Shown piece after piece: positions 30,140-39,252 of a stretch of DNA of 64,000 nucleotides. A model generated the notes under the pieces. The model did not search any database and was not told the origin of the DNA. It was given only the letters and a program-made list of their open reading frames with translations. The translations under genes were made by a program, and so were the position numbers. Position 1 is the stretch's first letter. Each line of letters starts with the position of its first letter. This stretch comes from Ornithinimicrobium humiphilum (GTDB lineage Bacteria > Actinomycetota > Actinomycetes > Actinomycetales > Dermatophilaceae): assembly GCF_006716885.1 (NCBI RefSeq), contig NZ_VFPU01000001.1:124001-188000 (forward strand), given 5' to 3'.

Positions 30140-31310
30140 CCCACGGCACCCGGCCGCCTGGTCGGGCTGGGGAACAGCCGCCGCCCGAGCCGGTGGGTCG
30201 GAGCCTCGACCGTCCGGTACATCAGGTACGCGAGCACGGTGGTCACGGCGAGCGAGACCAGCCCCCCGAGCAGCAGCTGCACCGTCCATCCCCCCGGGAA
30301 CCGGGCGACGACCGGCGCCAGGAGGAAGAGCACCGGCTGGTGGAGGAGGTAGAAGCTGTAGGCGCGTTCGCCGAAGGACTCGGTGATCGCCAGACGCTCG
30401 GGCCGCGGTCGCGCGCTGCACATGAGCATGACGAGGGAAACCCCGAGCGCGGCCCACACCACGTGCTTGACGACCTCGTGCTGGTCGGTCGAGGTGGCGA
30501 CGACAGCCAGCACGCCGGTGCCCACGGATGCCACCGCCCAGGCGGCCCCGCGCCCCTCCCGGCCGGGCACCACGCGGGTGGCGCACCACATACCCGCGAC
30601 GAACTGGAGCAGACGGGACGGTAGGGCATGGCCGTCACCCAGGCCGAACCCGACCGGCCCGGTGACCCCCCATCCGTCGGTGGCGCTCCAGGCGGCAGCC
30701 AGGACCACGGACCCCAGGAGCAGGGGCGTCATCCCCCACCGGCGCCAGACCAGGACGAGGAGGGGGAACACCAGGTAGAGGTGCAGCTCGAGGGACACGC
30801 TCCAGAGCGATCCGTTGATCGTCCCGAGCGCACCCGGGAACCAGGTCTGGACGCCCAGGGCGTGCAGCACCAGCTCGGGCCAGGACGCCTGCTGGGCCAC
30901 CACGAGGTCCCAGGTCGCCGGGGACATGGCGAGGACGGCGGCGATGGCCAGCGCCAGATAGTAGGCGGGCAGGATCCGCAGCGCCCGGCGCCCGTAGAAC
31001 TGCCGCGCGTCCAGCCGGCCGGAGGCCCGGACGACCGGCACGAAGAGCACGAAGCCGGAGATCACGATGAAGACGTCCACACCGTGGGCCCCGAGCGCCA
31101 TGAGCTGGGGCAGCTTGCCGGGCAGCGTCAGGAAGGCCCAGTAGCCGGCGATGTGGCACACGAGCACCGCCACGGCGGACAGACCCCGCAGCGTGTCGAT
31201 CCCCGCCAGTCGTCCTGCCGGGGGCGAGGGCGACGTCATCGTGCTGTGCTCCCGGTTCCCTGCGCGGGGCGGTCGGACGGCCCCGTCGGACAGAAACTGT
31301 AGCGGCCCCC

Positions 31311-31316
31311 TAGGCT
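31311..31316 (+). promoter_or_regulatory. -10 box TAGGCT, leaderless rmlA
   Basis: TAGGCT ends seven bases before ATG 31324, and no ribosome binding site is present in the gap. Confidence 0.5.
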
Positions 31317-31323
31317 CTGCGAC

Positions 31324-32190
31324 ATGCGCGGCATCATCCTGGCCGGGGGGACCGGTTCGCGGCTGCACCCGATCACCCTCGCGGTGTCCAAGCAGCTCGT
31401 GCCGGTCTACGACAAGCCGATGATTTACTACCCGCTGTCCACGCTCATGCTGGCCGGGATCCGGGACGTGCTGGTCATCACCACCCCGCACGAGGCCGAC
31501 CAGTTCACCCGCCTCCTGGGCGACGGGTCGCAGTTCGGCATCTCGATCAGCTACGCCGTCCAGCCCTCCCCCGACGGGCTGGCCCAGGCGTTCCTCCTCG
31601 GCGCCGACCACGTCGCCGGGCACCGCTCGGCCCTCGTGCTGGGCGACAACATCTTTTACGGGCCCGGCATGGGCACCCAGCTGCGCCGCTTCACCGACCT
31701 CGTCGGCGCCGCCGTCTTCGGCTACCGCGTCGCCGACCCCACCGCCTACGGCGTCGTCGAGTTCGACGAGCAGGGCCGCGCCGTCTCCCTGGAGGAGAAG
31801 CCCGAGCATCCGAAGAGCTCCTACGCCGTGCCCGGGCTCTACTTCTACGACGAGCGCGTGGTCGACTACGCCCGCGAGCTCACCCCCTCGGCCCGCGGCG
31901 AGCTGGAGATCACCGACCTCAACCGCCGCTACCTGCGCGACGGCGAGCTCCACGTCGAGGTCCTGCCCCGCGGCACCGCCTGGCTCGACACCGGCACCTT
32001 CGACTCCCTCAACGACGCCTCCTCCTTCGTCCGCACCCTCGAGGCCCGCCAGGGCTACAAGATCGGCGCGCCCGAGGAGGTCGCCTGGCGCATGGGCTTC
32101 CTCACCGACGACCAGCTCGCCGAACGCGCCGAACCCCTGCGGAAGTCCGGCTACGGCGACTACCTCCTCGGTCTCCTCGACCGCGCCTGA
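31324..32190 (+). CDS. rmlA: Glucose-1-phosphate thymidylyltransferase
   Basis: A 288-residue enzyme that makes dTDP-glucose from dTTP and glucose-1-phosphate, step one of the rhamnose pathway. It opens with the signature [20 protein letters not shown], followed by [58 protein letters not shown] and GTAWLDTGT. Length is normal. Three bases separate it from the next glycosyltransferase gene, so the two form an operon. Confidence 0.95.
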   Translation: MRGIILAGGTGSRLHPITLAVSKQLVPVYDKPMIYYPLSTLMLAGIRDVLVITTPHEADQFTRLLGDGSQFGISISYAVQPSPDGLAQAFLLGADHVAGHRSALVLGDNIFYGPGMGTQLRRFTDLVGAAVFGYRVADPTAYGVVEFDEQGRAVSLEEKPEHPKSSYAVPGLYFYDERVVDYARELTPSARGELEITDLNRRYLRDGELHVEVLPRGTAWLDTGTFDSLNDASSFVRTLEARQGYKIGAPEEVAWRMGFLTDDQLAERAEPLRKSGYGDYLLGLLDRA

Positions 32191-32193
32191 GGC

Positions 32194-33348
32194 ATGGGTA
32201 TGACGAACCGTCCCCGGGTGGCGATCGCCCACGACTACCTGACCCAGCGCGGCGGGGCGGAGCGGGTGGTGCTGGCGCTCAGCCGGGCCTTCCCCGAGGC
32301 GCCGATCTACACGACGATCTACGACCCGGAGGGGACCTTCCCCGACTTCGCCGACCGCGAGATCGTCACCAGCCCGCTGAGCCGCATACCCGCCCTGCGC
32401 CACGACCACCGCCGCGCGCTGCCGCTCCTCGCGCCGGTCTCCAGCCGGCTGCGGGTCGACGCCGACGTCACGGTCGCCTCCAGCAGCGGCTGGGCGCACG
32501 GCTTCGCCACGACCGGTCGCACGCTCGTCTACTGCCACAACCCTGCCCGCTGGCTCTACCAGGCCGACGAGTACCTCGGCGACGCCGGACGCCGCTCGCC
32601 CACGCGCCTGGCCCTCGGGGTCCTCACGACCCCCCTCCGCCGCTGGGACCGCCGCGCCGCCGCCCGCGCCGACCGCTACCTGGCCAACTCCGGCGTGGTC
32701 CGGGAGCGCGTCGCCCGTGCCTACGGCATCGAGGCCGACGTGGTCCCGCCCCCGCCCGGGCTCGACTCGTCCGGCCCGCAGGAGGCGCACCCCGAGCTGG
32801 CCGCCTGGGCCGACCGACCCTTCTGGCTCGTGGTCTCGCGGCTGCTGCCCTACAAGAACGTCGACGTCGCGCTCGAGGCCTTCCGCGGACGCCCCGGCGA
32901 GCGTCTGGTCGTCGTCGGGGCCGGTCCCGAGCGCGACCGCCTCGTCGCCGCCGCGCCCGACAACGTCCGCATCGTCTCCGGGGTCAGCGACGCCGAGCTG
33001 CGCTGGATCTACGCGCACGCGGGCGGGCTGGTCGCTCCAAGCTTCGAGGACTTCGGCCTGACCCCGCTCGAGGCCAACGCTTGGGGCGTGCCGGTCGTCG
33101 CGCTGCGGGCCGGCGGCTACCTCGACACGGTGGTGGAGGGCCGCAGCGGCGTCTTCTTCGACGAGCCCACCCCGGCCGCCGTCGGCGCGGCGCTCGACCG
33201 AGCCCAGCAGCACACCTGGTCGGAGGGGGCCCTGCGCCGGCACGCCGACGGCTTCGGCGAGGTCGGCTTCGCGGCCCGCATCCGCGCCGAGGTCGACGCC
33301 CTCCTCGAGGGGCGGGACGTCAGCAGTCCCGGACCAGCTGCGTCTTGA
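32194..33348 (+). CDS. Glycosyltransferase family 4 (WbaZ/mannosyltransferase-like)
   Basis: A 384-residue GT-B enzyme: AHDYLTQRGGAERVVLAL at the N-terminus, TLVYCHNPARWLYQADEYLG, YLANSGVVRERV, FWLVVSRLLPYKNVDVALEA and SFEDFGLTPLEANAWGVPV as the E-x7-E motif. This set is typical of mannosyl- or rhamnosyltransferases of O-antigen clusters. ATG 32200 is an equally possible start. It ends the exopolysaccharide locus; its last 29 bases overlap the convergent DUF218 gene. Confidence 0.87.
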   Translation: MGMTNRPRVAIAHDYLTQRGGAERVVLALSRAFPEAPIYTTIYDPEGTFPDFADREIVTSPLSRIPALRHDHRRALPLLAPVSSRLRVDADVTVASSSGWAHGFATTGRTLVYCHNPARWLYQADEYLGDAGRRSPTRLALGVLTTPLRRWDRRAAARADRYLANSGVVRERVARAYGIEADVVPPPPGLDSSGPQEAHPELAAWADRPFWLVVSRLLPYKNVDVALEAFRGRPGERLVVVGAGPERDRLVAAAPDNVRIVSGVSDAELRWIYAHAGGLVAPSFEDFGLTPLEANAWGVPVVALRAGGYLDTVVEGRSGVFFDEPTPAAVGAALDRAQQHTWSEGALRRHADGFGEVGFAARIRAEVDALLEGRDVSSPGPAAS

Positions 33349-33892
33349 CCCACGCGGCCGACTGGTAGACGAACGCCTTCGCCCAGTCACCGAGGCCGTC
33401 GGGCTCGTCGCCCACGGTCCACACCAGCACCTCGGCGTCGGTGCACCGCTCCATCAGCATCCGCGCCCGCGCCGCGTGCGGGGTGCTCGTGAGGACAGCC
33501 ACCCGCTCCCACCCGTGCTCCTGCACCTCCGCTGCGAGGGTCCGCGCTTCCCCCTGGGTCGTGTACGGATCGGGCAGCACGCAGCGCACCTCGTAGAGCT
33601 CGGTCCGGGTGCCGCAGTGGTCCGTGGCGTAGGCCTCGCCGGTGTCCTCGTCGACCGACAGCGTGGCGAGCAGCACGGGGGCGACGCCTCGGTCGAGCAC
33701 CGCGCGGGTGTCCTCGATCCGCGTCTCCACCGGCCCCAGCACGTATGCGGCATCGACCGGCACCACCTCGTCCACCTCGGGGTGCACGAGGACGTCCACG
33801 CACAGGACCACCCACGCGGCCAGCGCCACCGCCAGCGCGGCGGCGACCGCGATCAGGACCCCCCGGCGCCGGCGAGGACGGCGCGCCGTCAC
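33320..33892 (-). CDS. DUF218 (YdcF/SanA-like) membrane-anchored protein
   Basis: About 190 residues. An Arg-rich start is followed by one membrane span (VLIAVAAALAVALAAWVVLC), then an outside domain with AAYVLGPVETRI, TTQGEARTLAAEV and RVAVLTSTPHAARARMLM, the three conserved blocks of DUF218 (the E in GEA and the STP-H-x-x-R-A segment). Members such as SanA and ElyC affect the cell envelope, but the reaction is unknown. The GTG at 33892 overlaps the stop codon of the small membrane protein upstream, so the two are coupled. Confidence 0.7.
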   Translation of the reverse strand: MTARRPRRRRGVLIAVAAALAVALAAWVVLCVDVLVHPEVDEVVPVDAAYVLGPVETRIEDTRAVLDRGVAPVLLATLSVDEDTGEAYATDHCGTRTELYEVRCVLPDPYTTQGEARTLAAEVQEHGWERVAVLTSTPHAARARMLMERCTDAEVLVWTVGDEPDGLGDWAKAFVYQSAAWVKTQLVRDC

Positions 33893-34188
33893 GCGCCCCG
33901 CAGGCCGTTGAGGAGGAACCAGAAGAGCAGCACGCCGACGAGCGCGGCGAGCAGCCCCCAGCCGACGCCGACCAGGGCGCGCCGACCCCGCGCGGCTCCC
34001 GCCGGCGCCAGTGCGGGCAGCCCGACGGCGCAGCCGGCCCCGATCGCGGCCATCAGCACCAGCTGCACCGGCAGGATCCAGTCCTCCGTCCCCGGCCCGT
34101 CGAGGAAGTAGGCCACGACGGGCAGCGAGAAGATCCCGGTGACCAGCAGGATCGCGGTGCCGAGGAGCCGCTGGACGAGCGGGGTCAC
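33889..34188 (-). CDS. Small three-span membrane protein, unknown
   Basis: A 99-residue protein with hydrophobic segments near 8-29, 37-58 and 70-95, and little else. I do not recognise it. The GTG start has a strong AAGGAGG site four bases upstream. Its GTGA overlap with the DUF218 gene suggests the two proteins work together at the envelope. Confidence 0.65.
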   Translation of the reverse strand: MTPLVQRLLGTAILLVTGIFSLPVVAYFLDGPGTEDWILPVQLVLMAAIGAGCAVGLPALAPAGAARGRRALVGVGWGLLAALVGVLLFWFLLNGLRGA

Positions 34189-34240
34189 GGTGCCTCCTTG
34201 CGGTGCGGCGGGTGCCGGCGGGCACGCCGCTGTGGTGTTC

Positions 34241-36406
34241 TCATCCTTCCACCGCCGGGGAGTCCTCGGCGACCACCAGCTGCCGCGTCGCCCGCGTCAT
34301 GGCGACGTAGCGGTCGACGGCCCCGCGGGTGCCCGCGCCCCAGCTCTGCGGACGCACCAGGACGACCAGGTCGAACTCCATACCCTTGGCCGTCACCGGT
34401 GTCAGGGAGCGGACCCGGGGGCCCTCCGGGAAGGCCGGGTCGCCCAGCACGCACACGGTGCCCTCGGCGTGCTCGGCCAGCCAGCGGTCCACGAGGGAGG
34501 GCACCTCCTCGACGGCGACCTGCAGGACGGGCAGCCCGGTGGACCGCACCGAGACCGGCACGTTGGCGTCCGGCAGGACGGCGCGGACCACCGGCTCCGC
34601 CGCCTCCATCACCTCGACCGGCGTGCGGTAGTTGACGGTCAGCGAGCGCACCTCGACCCGGTCCAGACCGACCCGCGCGAGCCGCTCCTCCCACGTCTCC
34701 GGGAAGCCCTCGCGCGCCTGCGCCCGGTCGCCGACCACGGTGAAGCTGCGCGAGGGGCACCGGCGCAGCAGCATCTGCCACTGCGCGTCGGTGAGCTCCT
34801 GCGCCTCGTCGACGACCACGTGCAGGAACGGCCCCGCCAGACGGTCGGCGACCTCCGCCGGAGCCGCGTCCGCGTCGACGAGCGCGGCCTGCAGGTCGCG
34901 GCCCCGCAGCATCGACATGACCTGCATCTCGGAGTCGTCCGTGGCCACCAGGTGCTCGACGACGTCGTCCATCCGGGCCCGCTCGGCCGCCTGCAGCGCC
35001 GCGCGCCGCTGCCGCCGGCGCCCGGCAGTGACGTCGCCCAGCCGCAGCCGGGCCGCGTCGAGCAGCGGCAGGTCGGCGGTGGTCCAGGCCTGCGGGTCCT
35101 CGCGCTGCAGCGCCCGCACCTCCTCCAGGGTGAGGCCCGGGGCGCAGCGGCGCAGGTAGGCCGGCACCGTCCACAGGTCGCCCACCAGGTCGGTCGGTTC
35201 GATGAGCGGCCAGGCGCGCGCCACGGCGTGCCGCAGCTCGGGGCTGCGCAGGAGGGAGGCCCGCAGCCGGTCGGGGTCGGTGTCGTCGTCCGCGTCGACG
35301 AGCCGGTCCACGAGGATGGCCACGAGCTCCTCGAGGATCTCCTCGCGCGCCTCGTTGTGCGGCACCGCGGCTTCGCGGGCCCCGAAGGCCTCCGCCCACT
35401 CCTCCGGGGAGATGACGACGTCGACGAGCTCGGTCGTCACCGAGGTCGGTTCGGTCGGCGGCTCCTCGTAGAGCTGCACCGCGGGCTCGACCGCCCGCAC
35501 CAGCTCGGCCGACGCCTTGAGGAGGGCCACGCGAGGGTCGTCCTCCTCCCGGGCGACGGCACCCTCCGGCACGAGGTCGCGCAGCGTGCAGGTCTGCACG
35601 CCCTCCTCGCCCAGGCCCGGCAGCACGTCGGCGACCCACGACAGGTAGGGCTCGTGCGGCCCGACGAAGAGCACCCCGCCCCGGTGGTGGCCCAGGCGAG
35701 GATCGGCGTAGAGCAGGTAGGCCGCCCGGTGCAGGGCCACGACCGTCTTGCCCGTGCCGGGGCCACCGTCGACGACGAGGGTGCCACGCGAGCCCGCGCG
35801 GATGATCGCGTCCTGGTCGGCCTGGAGGGTGGCGAGCACGTCGCGCATCCGCGAGGTCCGGGCGGTGCCGAGGCTGAGCAGGAAGGACGACTCCTCGTCG
35901 GGCACCACCCCCTCGACCGGGTCGGTGGTGAAGACCTCGTCCCAGAAGTCCGTCACCCGGCCGCCGGTCCAGCGGTAGCGGCGTCGGCTGACGAGCCCCA
36001 TCGGGTCGGCCCAGGTCGCGCCGAAGAACGGCTCGGCGGCCGGGGAGCGCCAGTCGACGAGCAGCCGCCGCCCCTCACGGTCCGTCAGCCCCAGCCGCCC
36101 GACGTAGACCGGCTCGTCCTGCCCGGCGAGCACCATGCGGCCCAGGCACAGGTCGGCCCCGAAGCGCTGCAGGGTGCGCAGCCGGGCGCTGAGCCGGTGC
36201 ACCTGCTGGTCCCGCTCCAACGCCTGCTGACCCAGCCCCGCCGGCGCCCGGCGCTCCTGCGCCAGCCGCTCCTCCAGCTCGGCGACGGTGGCCCCCACGG
36301 CGTCCGCGACGGCCGCCAGGTGGGCCTCGTCCGCCGCCACCAGCCCGTGGTCCCGCACTGCGTCCCGACCGCCCCTGGTCAGGTCGAACACCGTGGTCGT
36401 CGTCAT
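34241..36406 (-). CDS. helR: HelD/HelR-type RNA polymerase recycling ATPase
   Basis: A 721-residue superfamily 1 helicase-like protein. The N-terminal 90 residues are helical and charged (EAHLAAVADAV, ELEERLAQERR), as in the coiled coil that HelD proteins push into RNA polymerase. YVGRLGLTDREGRRLLVDWR is the HelD-specific segment; Walker A is GGPGTGKT (214-221); DEAQELTDAQW, VVGDRAQA, NYRTPVEVM and VTAKGMEFDLVVL are helicase motifs II, III, IV and V. Streptomyces HelR frees RNA polymerase from rifamycin and gives resistance; length and the RAE upstream support the HelR subtype. Start ATG 36406; GTG 36412 is possible. Confidence 0.88.
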   Translation of the reverse strand: MTTTTVFDLTRGGRDAVRDHGLVAADEAHLAAVADAVGATVAELEERLAQERRAPAGLGQQALERDQQVHRLSARLRTLQRFGADLCLGRMVLAGQDEPVYVGRLGLTDREGRRLLVDWRSPAAEPFFGATWADPMGLVSRRRYRWTGGRVTDFWDEVFTTDPVEGVVPDEESSFLLSLGTARTSRMRDVLATLQADQDAIIRAGSRGTLVVDGGPGTGKTVVALHRAAYLLYADPRLGHHRGGVLFVGPHEPYLSWVADVLPGLGEEGVQTCTLRDLVPEGAVAREEDDPRVALLKASAELVRAVEPAVQLYEEPPTEPTSVTTELVDVVISPEEWAEAFGAREAAVPHNEAREEILEELVAILVDRLVDADDDTDPDRLRASLLRSPELRHAVARAWPLIEPTDLVGDLWTVPAYLRRCAPGLTLEEVRALQREDPQAWTTADLPLLDAARLRLGDVTAGRRRQRRAALQAAERARMDDVVEHLVATDDSEMQVMSMLRGRDLQAALVDADAAPAEVADRLAGPFLHVVVDEAQELTDAQWQMLLRRCPSRSFTVVGDRAQAREGFPETWEERLARVGLDRVEVRSLTVNYRTPVEVMEAAEPVVRAVLPDANVPVSVRSTGLPVLQVAVEEVPSLVDRWLAEHAEGTVCVLGDPAFPEGPRVRSLTPVTAKGMEFDLVVLVRPQSWGAGTRGAVDRYVAMTRATRQLVVAEDSPAVEG

Positions 36407-36451
36407 GCGCACCCACCCCTCTCCGCCCGGGCCCGCCCCGGGAGGAGAGCG

Positions 36452-36457
36452 ATTGTG
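36452..36457 (-). promoter_or_regulatory. Possible -10 box of helR (CACAAT)
   Basis: CACAAT on the minus strand lies about 12 bases downstream of the rifamycin-associated element, so that the element would cover the -35 region. Same CANNNT form as several other -10 boxes in the window. Confidence 0.4.
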
Positions 36458-36468
36458 CGGCCTGACGG

Positions 36469-36487
36469 GGGCCTTGCCGCAAGCCCC
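36469..36487 (-). promoter_or_regulatory. Rifamycin-associated element (RAE)
   Basis: The minus strand reads GGGGCTTGCGGCAAGGCCC here, which matches the 19-base RAE as I remember it from rifamycin-inducible genes of Actinobacteria. It is a near-perfect palindrome, extended by further G/C on both sides. It lies about 63 bases before helR, in the direction expected for rifamycin-inducible expression. Confidence 0.85.
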
Positions 36488-36592
36488 CCTCTGCGCTATA
36501 GATTGAGAGTGGAGAGGACGCATGGCGCCCTCTCCTTCGTCGTCCCGTGGGTCGAGGGGCGGGGCCAAGGGGGCGACGTCCGGCTCGCGGAC

Positions 36593-37981
36593 CTACCGTC
36601 GCTCGAGCCGGTCCATCACCCGCAGCACCCCGAGGTCGTCGAACGCCCGCCCCACGACCTGCACCCCGACGGGCCGCCCGTCGGGCATCGCGCCCCACGG
36701 CACCGTCCCGGCCGGCTGACCGGTCATGTTCCAGGGCATCGTGAAGTTGATGTGCCACATCCCGCGCCCGCCGTCCGGATAGGGCATCGGCTGCTCCGCG
36801 GGGAAGGCCGCGCACGGGGCCACGGGCGAGACCATCACGTCCAGCCCCAGGGCGTCCCACGCCGCGACCGTGTCGGCCTGCACCCTGCCGAAGGCGTGGT
36901 AGGCGTCGACGACCTCGGTGCCGCCGAGGCCGCTCGCGGCCCGCACCCAGTCGGCGACGTAGGGCAGCACCCGCTCCTGCCGCTCCGGCGACAGCCGCGC
37001 GAAGTCGGCCCACGAGCGCGCCTGCCAGAACTGGTTGACCCCGTCGAGGTGCGCCTGGGTCAGCCACGGCCCCACCTCCACGACCTCGGCGCCCGCGTCC
37101 GCCAGGGCGTCGGCGGCCTCGCGCACGGCGGCGGCCACCTCGGGCTCCGGCTCCACGCCATACCCCGCGGTGGTCCAGACCCCCACCCGCAGCCCGGCCA
37201 CGTCCGTGCCGGTGCCGACGGAGGTCCAGTCGAGGTCCTGCCCGGGCAGGCTGGTCCAGTCGAGGGGGTCCGGCCCGGAGAGCACGGCCATGAACGCGGC
37301 GCAGTCGGCGGCGGTCGTCGCCATCGGGCCCGCCACCCGGCCGAGGTATGGCGCGTGCAGGGGGATGCGTCCGGCGCTCGGCTTGAGCGTGGCCAGGCCC
37401 AGCCAGGTGCCGGGCAGCCGGATCGAGCCGCCGATGTCGGTGCCGACGGCCAGCGGCGCGTAGCCGGCAGCCACGCTGGCGCCGGCGCCCGAGCTCGAGC
37501 CGCCGGTGGTCCACGACGGGTCGAGCGGTGAACGGGTGATGCCGTGCAGGCTGGAGACGCCGGAGGAGAGCATCCCCCAGTCGGGCATGACGGTGGAGCC
37601 GAGCACCACCATCCCGGCCCCGTCGACGCGTCGCGCGACCGGGGAGTCGACGTCGGGCACGACCGGCTCGACCCCGGCGCAGCCCGCGGGCATCGGCACC
37701 CCGGCCCGGGCGACGTTCTCCTTGATCGTCACCGGCACGCCGTCGAGCGGCCCGAGCTGACGACCCTCGGCCCAGCGCCGGGTCGCCGCCTCGGCCCGCC
37801 CCAGGACGTCCTCCACCGGGTCGCGCACCCACATCGCGTTGACCACGGGCTCACGCTCGTCCATGAGCCGCAGGGCCTCCTGGGCGACCTCCAGCGGGGT
37901 CGTCGTCCCCGCCGCGAAGGCCGCGCCGAGCGCCGCGGCGTCAGGACGGTCGGGGCCGGGTGCGACGTCGAGGGCTGCCAC
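36593..37981 (-). CDS. Amidase (amidase signature family)
   Basis: About 462 residues of the amidase-signature hydrolase family. Catalytic Lys is in VTIKENVARAG, and the Ser-cis-Ser-Lys triad is completed by GGSSSGAGASVAAGY and GTDIGGSIRLPG. The substrate cannot be read from sequence; relatives hydrolyse aryl or aliphatic amides. The start is uncertain: GTG 37981 is seven bases after TACAGT, while GTG 38008 would add nine residues and a longer open frame reaches 38077. Divergent from the dehydrogenase operon at 38068, with overlapping promoter space. Confidence 0.85.
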   Translation of the reverse strand: MAALDVAPGPDRPDAAALGAAFAAGTTTPLEVAQEALRLMDEREPVVNAMWVRDPVEDVLGRAEAATRRWAEGRQLGPLDGVPVTIKENVARAGVPMPAGCAGVEPVVPDVDSPVARRVDGAGMVVLGSTVMPDWGMLSSGVSSLHGITRSPLDPSWTTGGSSSGAGASVAAGYAPLAVGTDIGGSIRLPGTWLGLATLKPSAGRIPLHAPYLGRVAGPMATTAADCAAFMAVLSGPDPLDWTSLPGQDLDWTSVGTGTDVAGLRVGVWTTAGYGVEPEPEVAAAVREAADALADAGAEVVEVGPWLTQAHLDGVNQFWQARSWADFARLSPERQERVLPYVADWVRAASGLGGTEVVDAYHAFGRVQADTVAAWDALGLDVMVSPVAPCAAFPAEQPMPYPDGGRGMWHINFTMPWNMTGQPAGTVPWGAMPDGRPVGVQVVGRAFDDLGVLRVMDRLERR

Positions 37982-37988
37982 GTCTGGC

Positions 37989-37994
37989 ACTGTA
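37989..37994 (-). promoter_or_regulatory. Possible -10 box TACAGT of the amidase gene
   Basis: TACAGT on the minus strand ends seven bases before GTG 37981. It is the main reason for choosing that start. Confidence 0.35.
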
Positions 37995-38055
37995 GCGTCA
38001 GCCTGCACGGCCGTCGTGGACCCCAATTCACCGAGCGGGCCGCGATCCCCCGACC

Positions 38056-38061
38056 TAGCGT
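38056..38061 (+). promoter_or_regulatory. -10 box TAGCGT, leaderless dehydrogenase operon
   Basis: TAGCGT ends six bases before ATG 38068, with no ribosome binding site between. Confidence 0.5.
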
Positions 38062-38067
38062 GGCTGC

Positions 38068-39252
38068 ATGAGAGCACTCACCTGGCAGGGCCTGAAGGAC
38101 GTCTCGGTCCAGGAGGTCCCGGACCCGCGCATCGAGCAGCCGACCGACGCGGTGGTGCGGGTGACCTCGACCGCCATCTGCGGCTCAGACCTGCACCTCT
38201 ACAACGTCCTGGGCGCCTACCTGACGCCCGGCGACGTGCTCGGCCACGAGTTCATGGGCATCGTCGAGGAGGTCGGCCCCGCGGTCGAGAACCTCGCCGT
38301 CGGCGACCGCGTGGTCGTGCCCTTCACGATCTGCTGCGGGTCGTGCTTCATGTGCGACCGCGAGCTCTACTCCCAGTGCGAGACGACCCAGAACCGGCAG
38401 ACCGGCAAGGGCGCGAGCCTCTACGGCTACACCAGCCTCTACGGCTCGGTCCCCGGCGGCCAGGCCGAGCGGGTGCGGGTGCCCCACGCCGACTTCGGCC
38501 CGGTGAAGATCGACTCCGACCTGCCGGACGAGCGCTTCCTCTACCTCTCCGACATCCTCCCGACCGCCTGGCAGGCCGTCGCCTACGCCGACGTCGAGGA
38601 GGGCGGCACGCTCGCCGTCCTCGGGCTCGGCCCCGTCGGTCAGCTCTCCGTCCGCTCCGCGTTCCAGCAGGGCGTGCAGCGCGTCATCGCGGTCGACCTC
38701 GTGCCCGAGCGCCTCGAGCTGGCGCGGCAGCACGGCGCCGAGGTCGTCGACCTCTCGCAGGTCGACGACGTCGCCGAGACCCTGCGCGAGATGACCGACG
38801 GGCGCGGCCCGGACAGCGTCATCGACGCCGTCGGCATGGAGGCGCACGGCAGCCCCGTGCTCGGCGCCGCCGTCTCGGCCGCCAAGCGGCTGCCCAAGCC
38901 GATCGCCCGCAAGGCCATCGAGACCGCCGGCGTCGACCGGCTCGCGGCCCTGCACACCGCCATCGACGCGGTCCGACGCGGTGGCACCGTCTCGCTCAGC
39001 GGCGTCTACGGCGGCATGGCCGACCCGATGCCGATGATGGAGCTCTTCGACAAGCAGGTGCAGCTGCGCATGGGACAGTGCAACGTCCGCCGCTGGACCG
39101 ACGAGCTCTACGCGCTCGTCAGCGGCGCCGAGGACGTCCTCGGCCTCGAGGGCCTGGCCACCCACCGCGTGCCCCTCGAGGAGGCCGCGGAGATGTACCA
39201 GACCTTCAACGACAAGGCGGACGGCTGCGTCAAGGTCGTCCTCACGCCGTGA
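38068..39252 (+). CDS. Zinc-dependent alcohol dehydrogenase, formaldehyde-dehydrogenase-like
   Basis: A 394-residue medium-chain dehydrogenase. Catalytic zinc ligands lie in STAICGSDLHLYN and LGHEFMGIVEEV; the structural zinc site is the Cys cluster in CCGSCFMCDRELYSQCE. LAVLGLGPVGQLSVRSA binds NAD. The long insert with YGYTSLYGSVPGGQAERVRV is typical of glutathione-independent formaldehyde dehydrogenase relatives, but those are often annotated only as zinc-dependent alcohol dehydrogenases. First gene of a three-gene coupled operon with a catalase-barrel-like protein and a flavin/pyridoxamine-oxidase-like stress protein, which suggests a detoxification role. Confidence 0.87.
   Translation: MRALTWQGLKDVSVQEVPDPRIEQPTDAVVRVTSTAICGSDLHLYNVLGAYLTPGDVLGHEFMGIVEEVGPAVENLAVGDRVVVPFTICCGSCFMCDRELYSQCETTQNRQTGKGASLYGYTSLYGSVPGGQAERVRVPHADFGPVKIDSDLPDERFLYLSDILPTAWQAVAYADVEEGGTLAVLGLGPVGQLSVRSAFQQGVQRVIAVDLVPERLELARQHGAEVVDLSQVDDVAETLREMTDGRGPDSVIDAVGMEAHGSPVLGAAVSAAKRLPKPIARKAIETAGVDRLAALHTAIDAVRRGGTVSLSGVYGGMADPMPMMELFDKQVQLRMGQCNVRRWTDELYALVSGAEDVLGLEGLATHRVPLEEAAEMYQTFNDKADGCVKVVLTP

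Noticed and set aside
31240..33390. Long minus-strand extension of the acyltransferase frame
   Set aside because: It lies opposite rmlA and a GT4 gene, is Gly/Arg/Val-rich without pattern, and the acyltransferase fold starts cleanly at 31239.
36467..36489. The helR upstream palindrome as a simple terminator hairpin
   Set aside because: It would fit a hairpin, but the exact match to the rifamycin-associated element and its place before helR make an operator far more likely.
36522..36719. Small plus-strand ORF after a TATAGA box at 36497
   Set aside because: Ser/Arg-rich, overlaps the end of the amidase gene, and the TATAG is palindromic; more likely incidental or part of the helR upstream region.
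34139..37531. Very long plus-strand open frame opposite helR and the amidase
   Set aside because: Stop-poor shadow frame in GC-rich DNA; its composition mirrors codon bias of the real minus-strand genes and no motif is seen.
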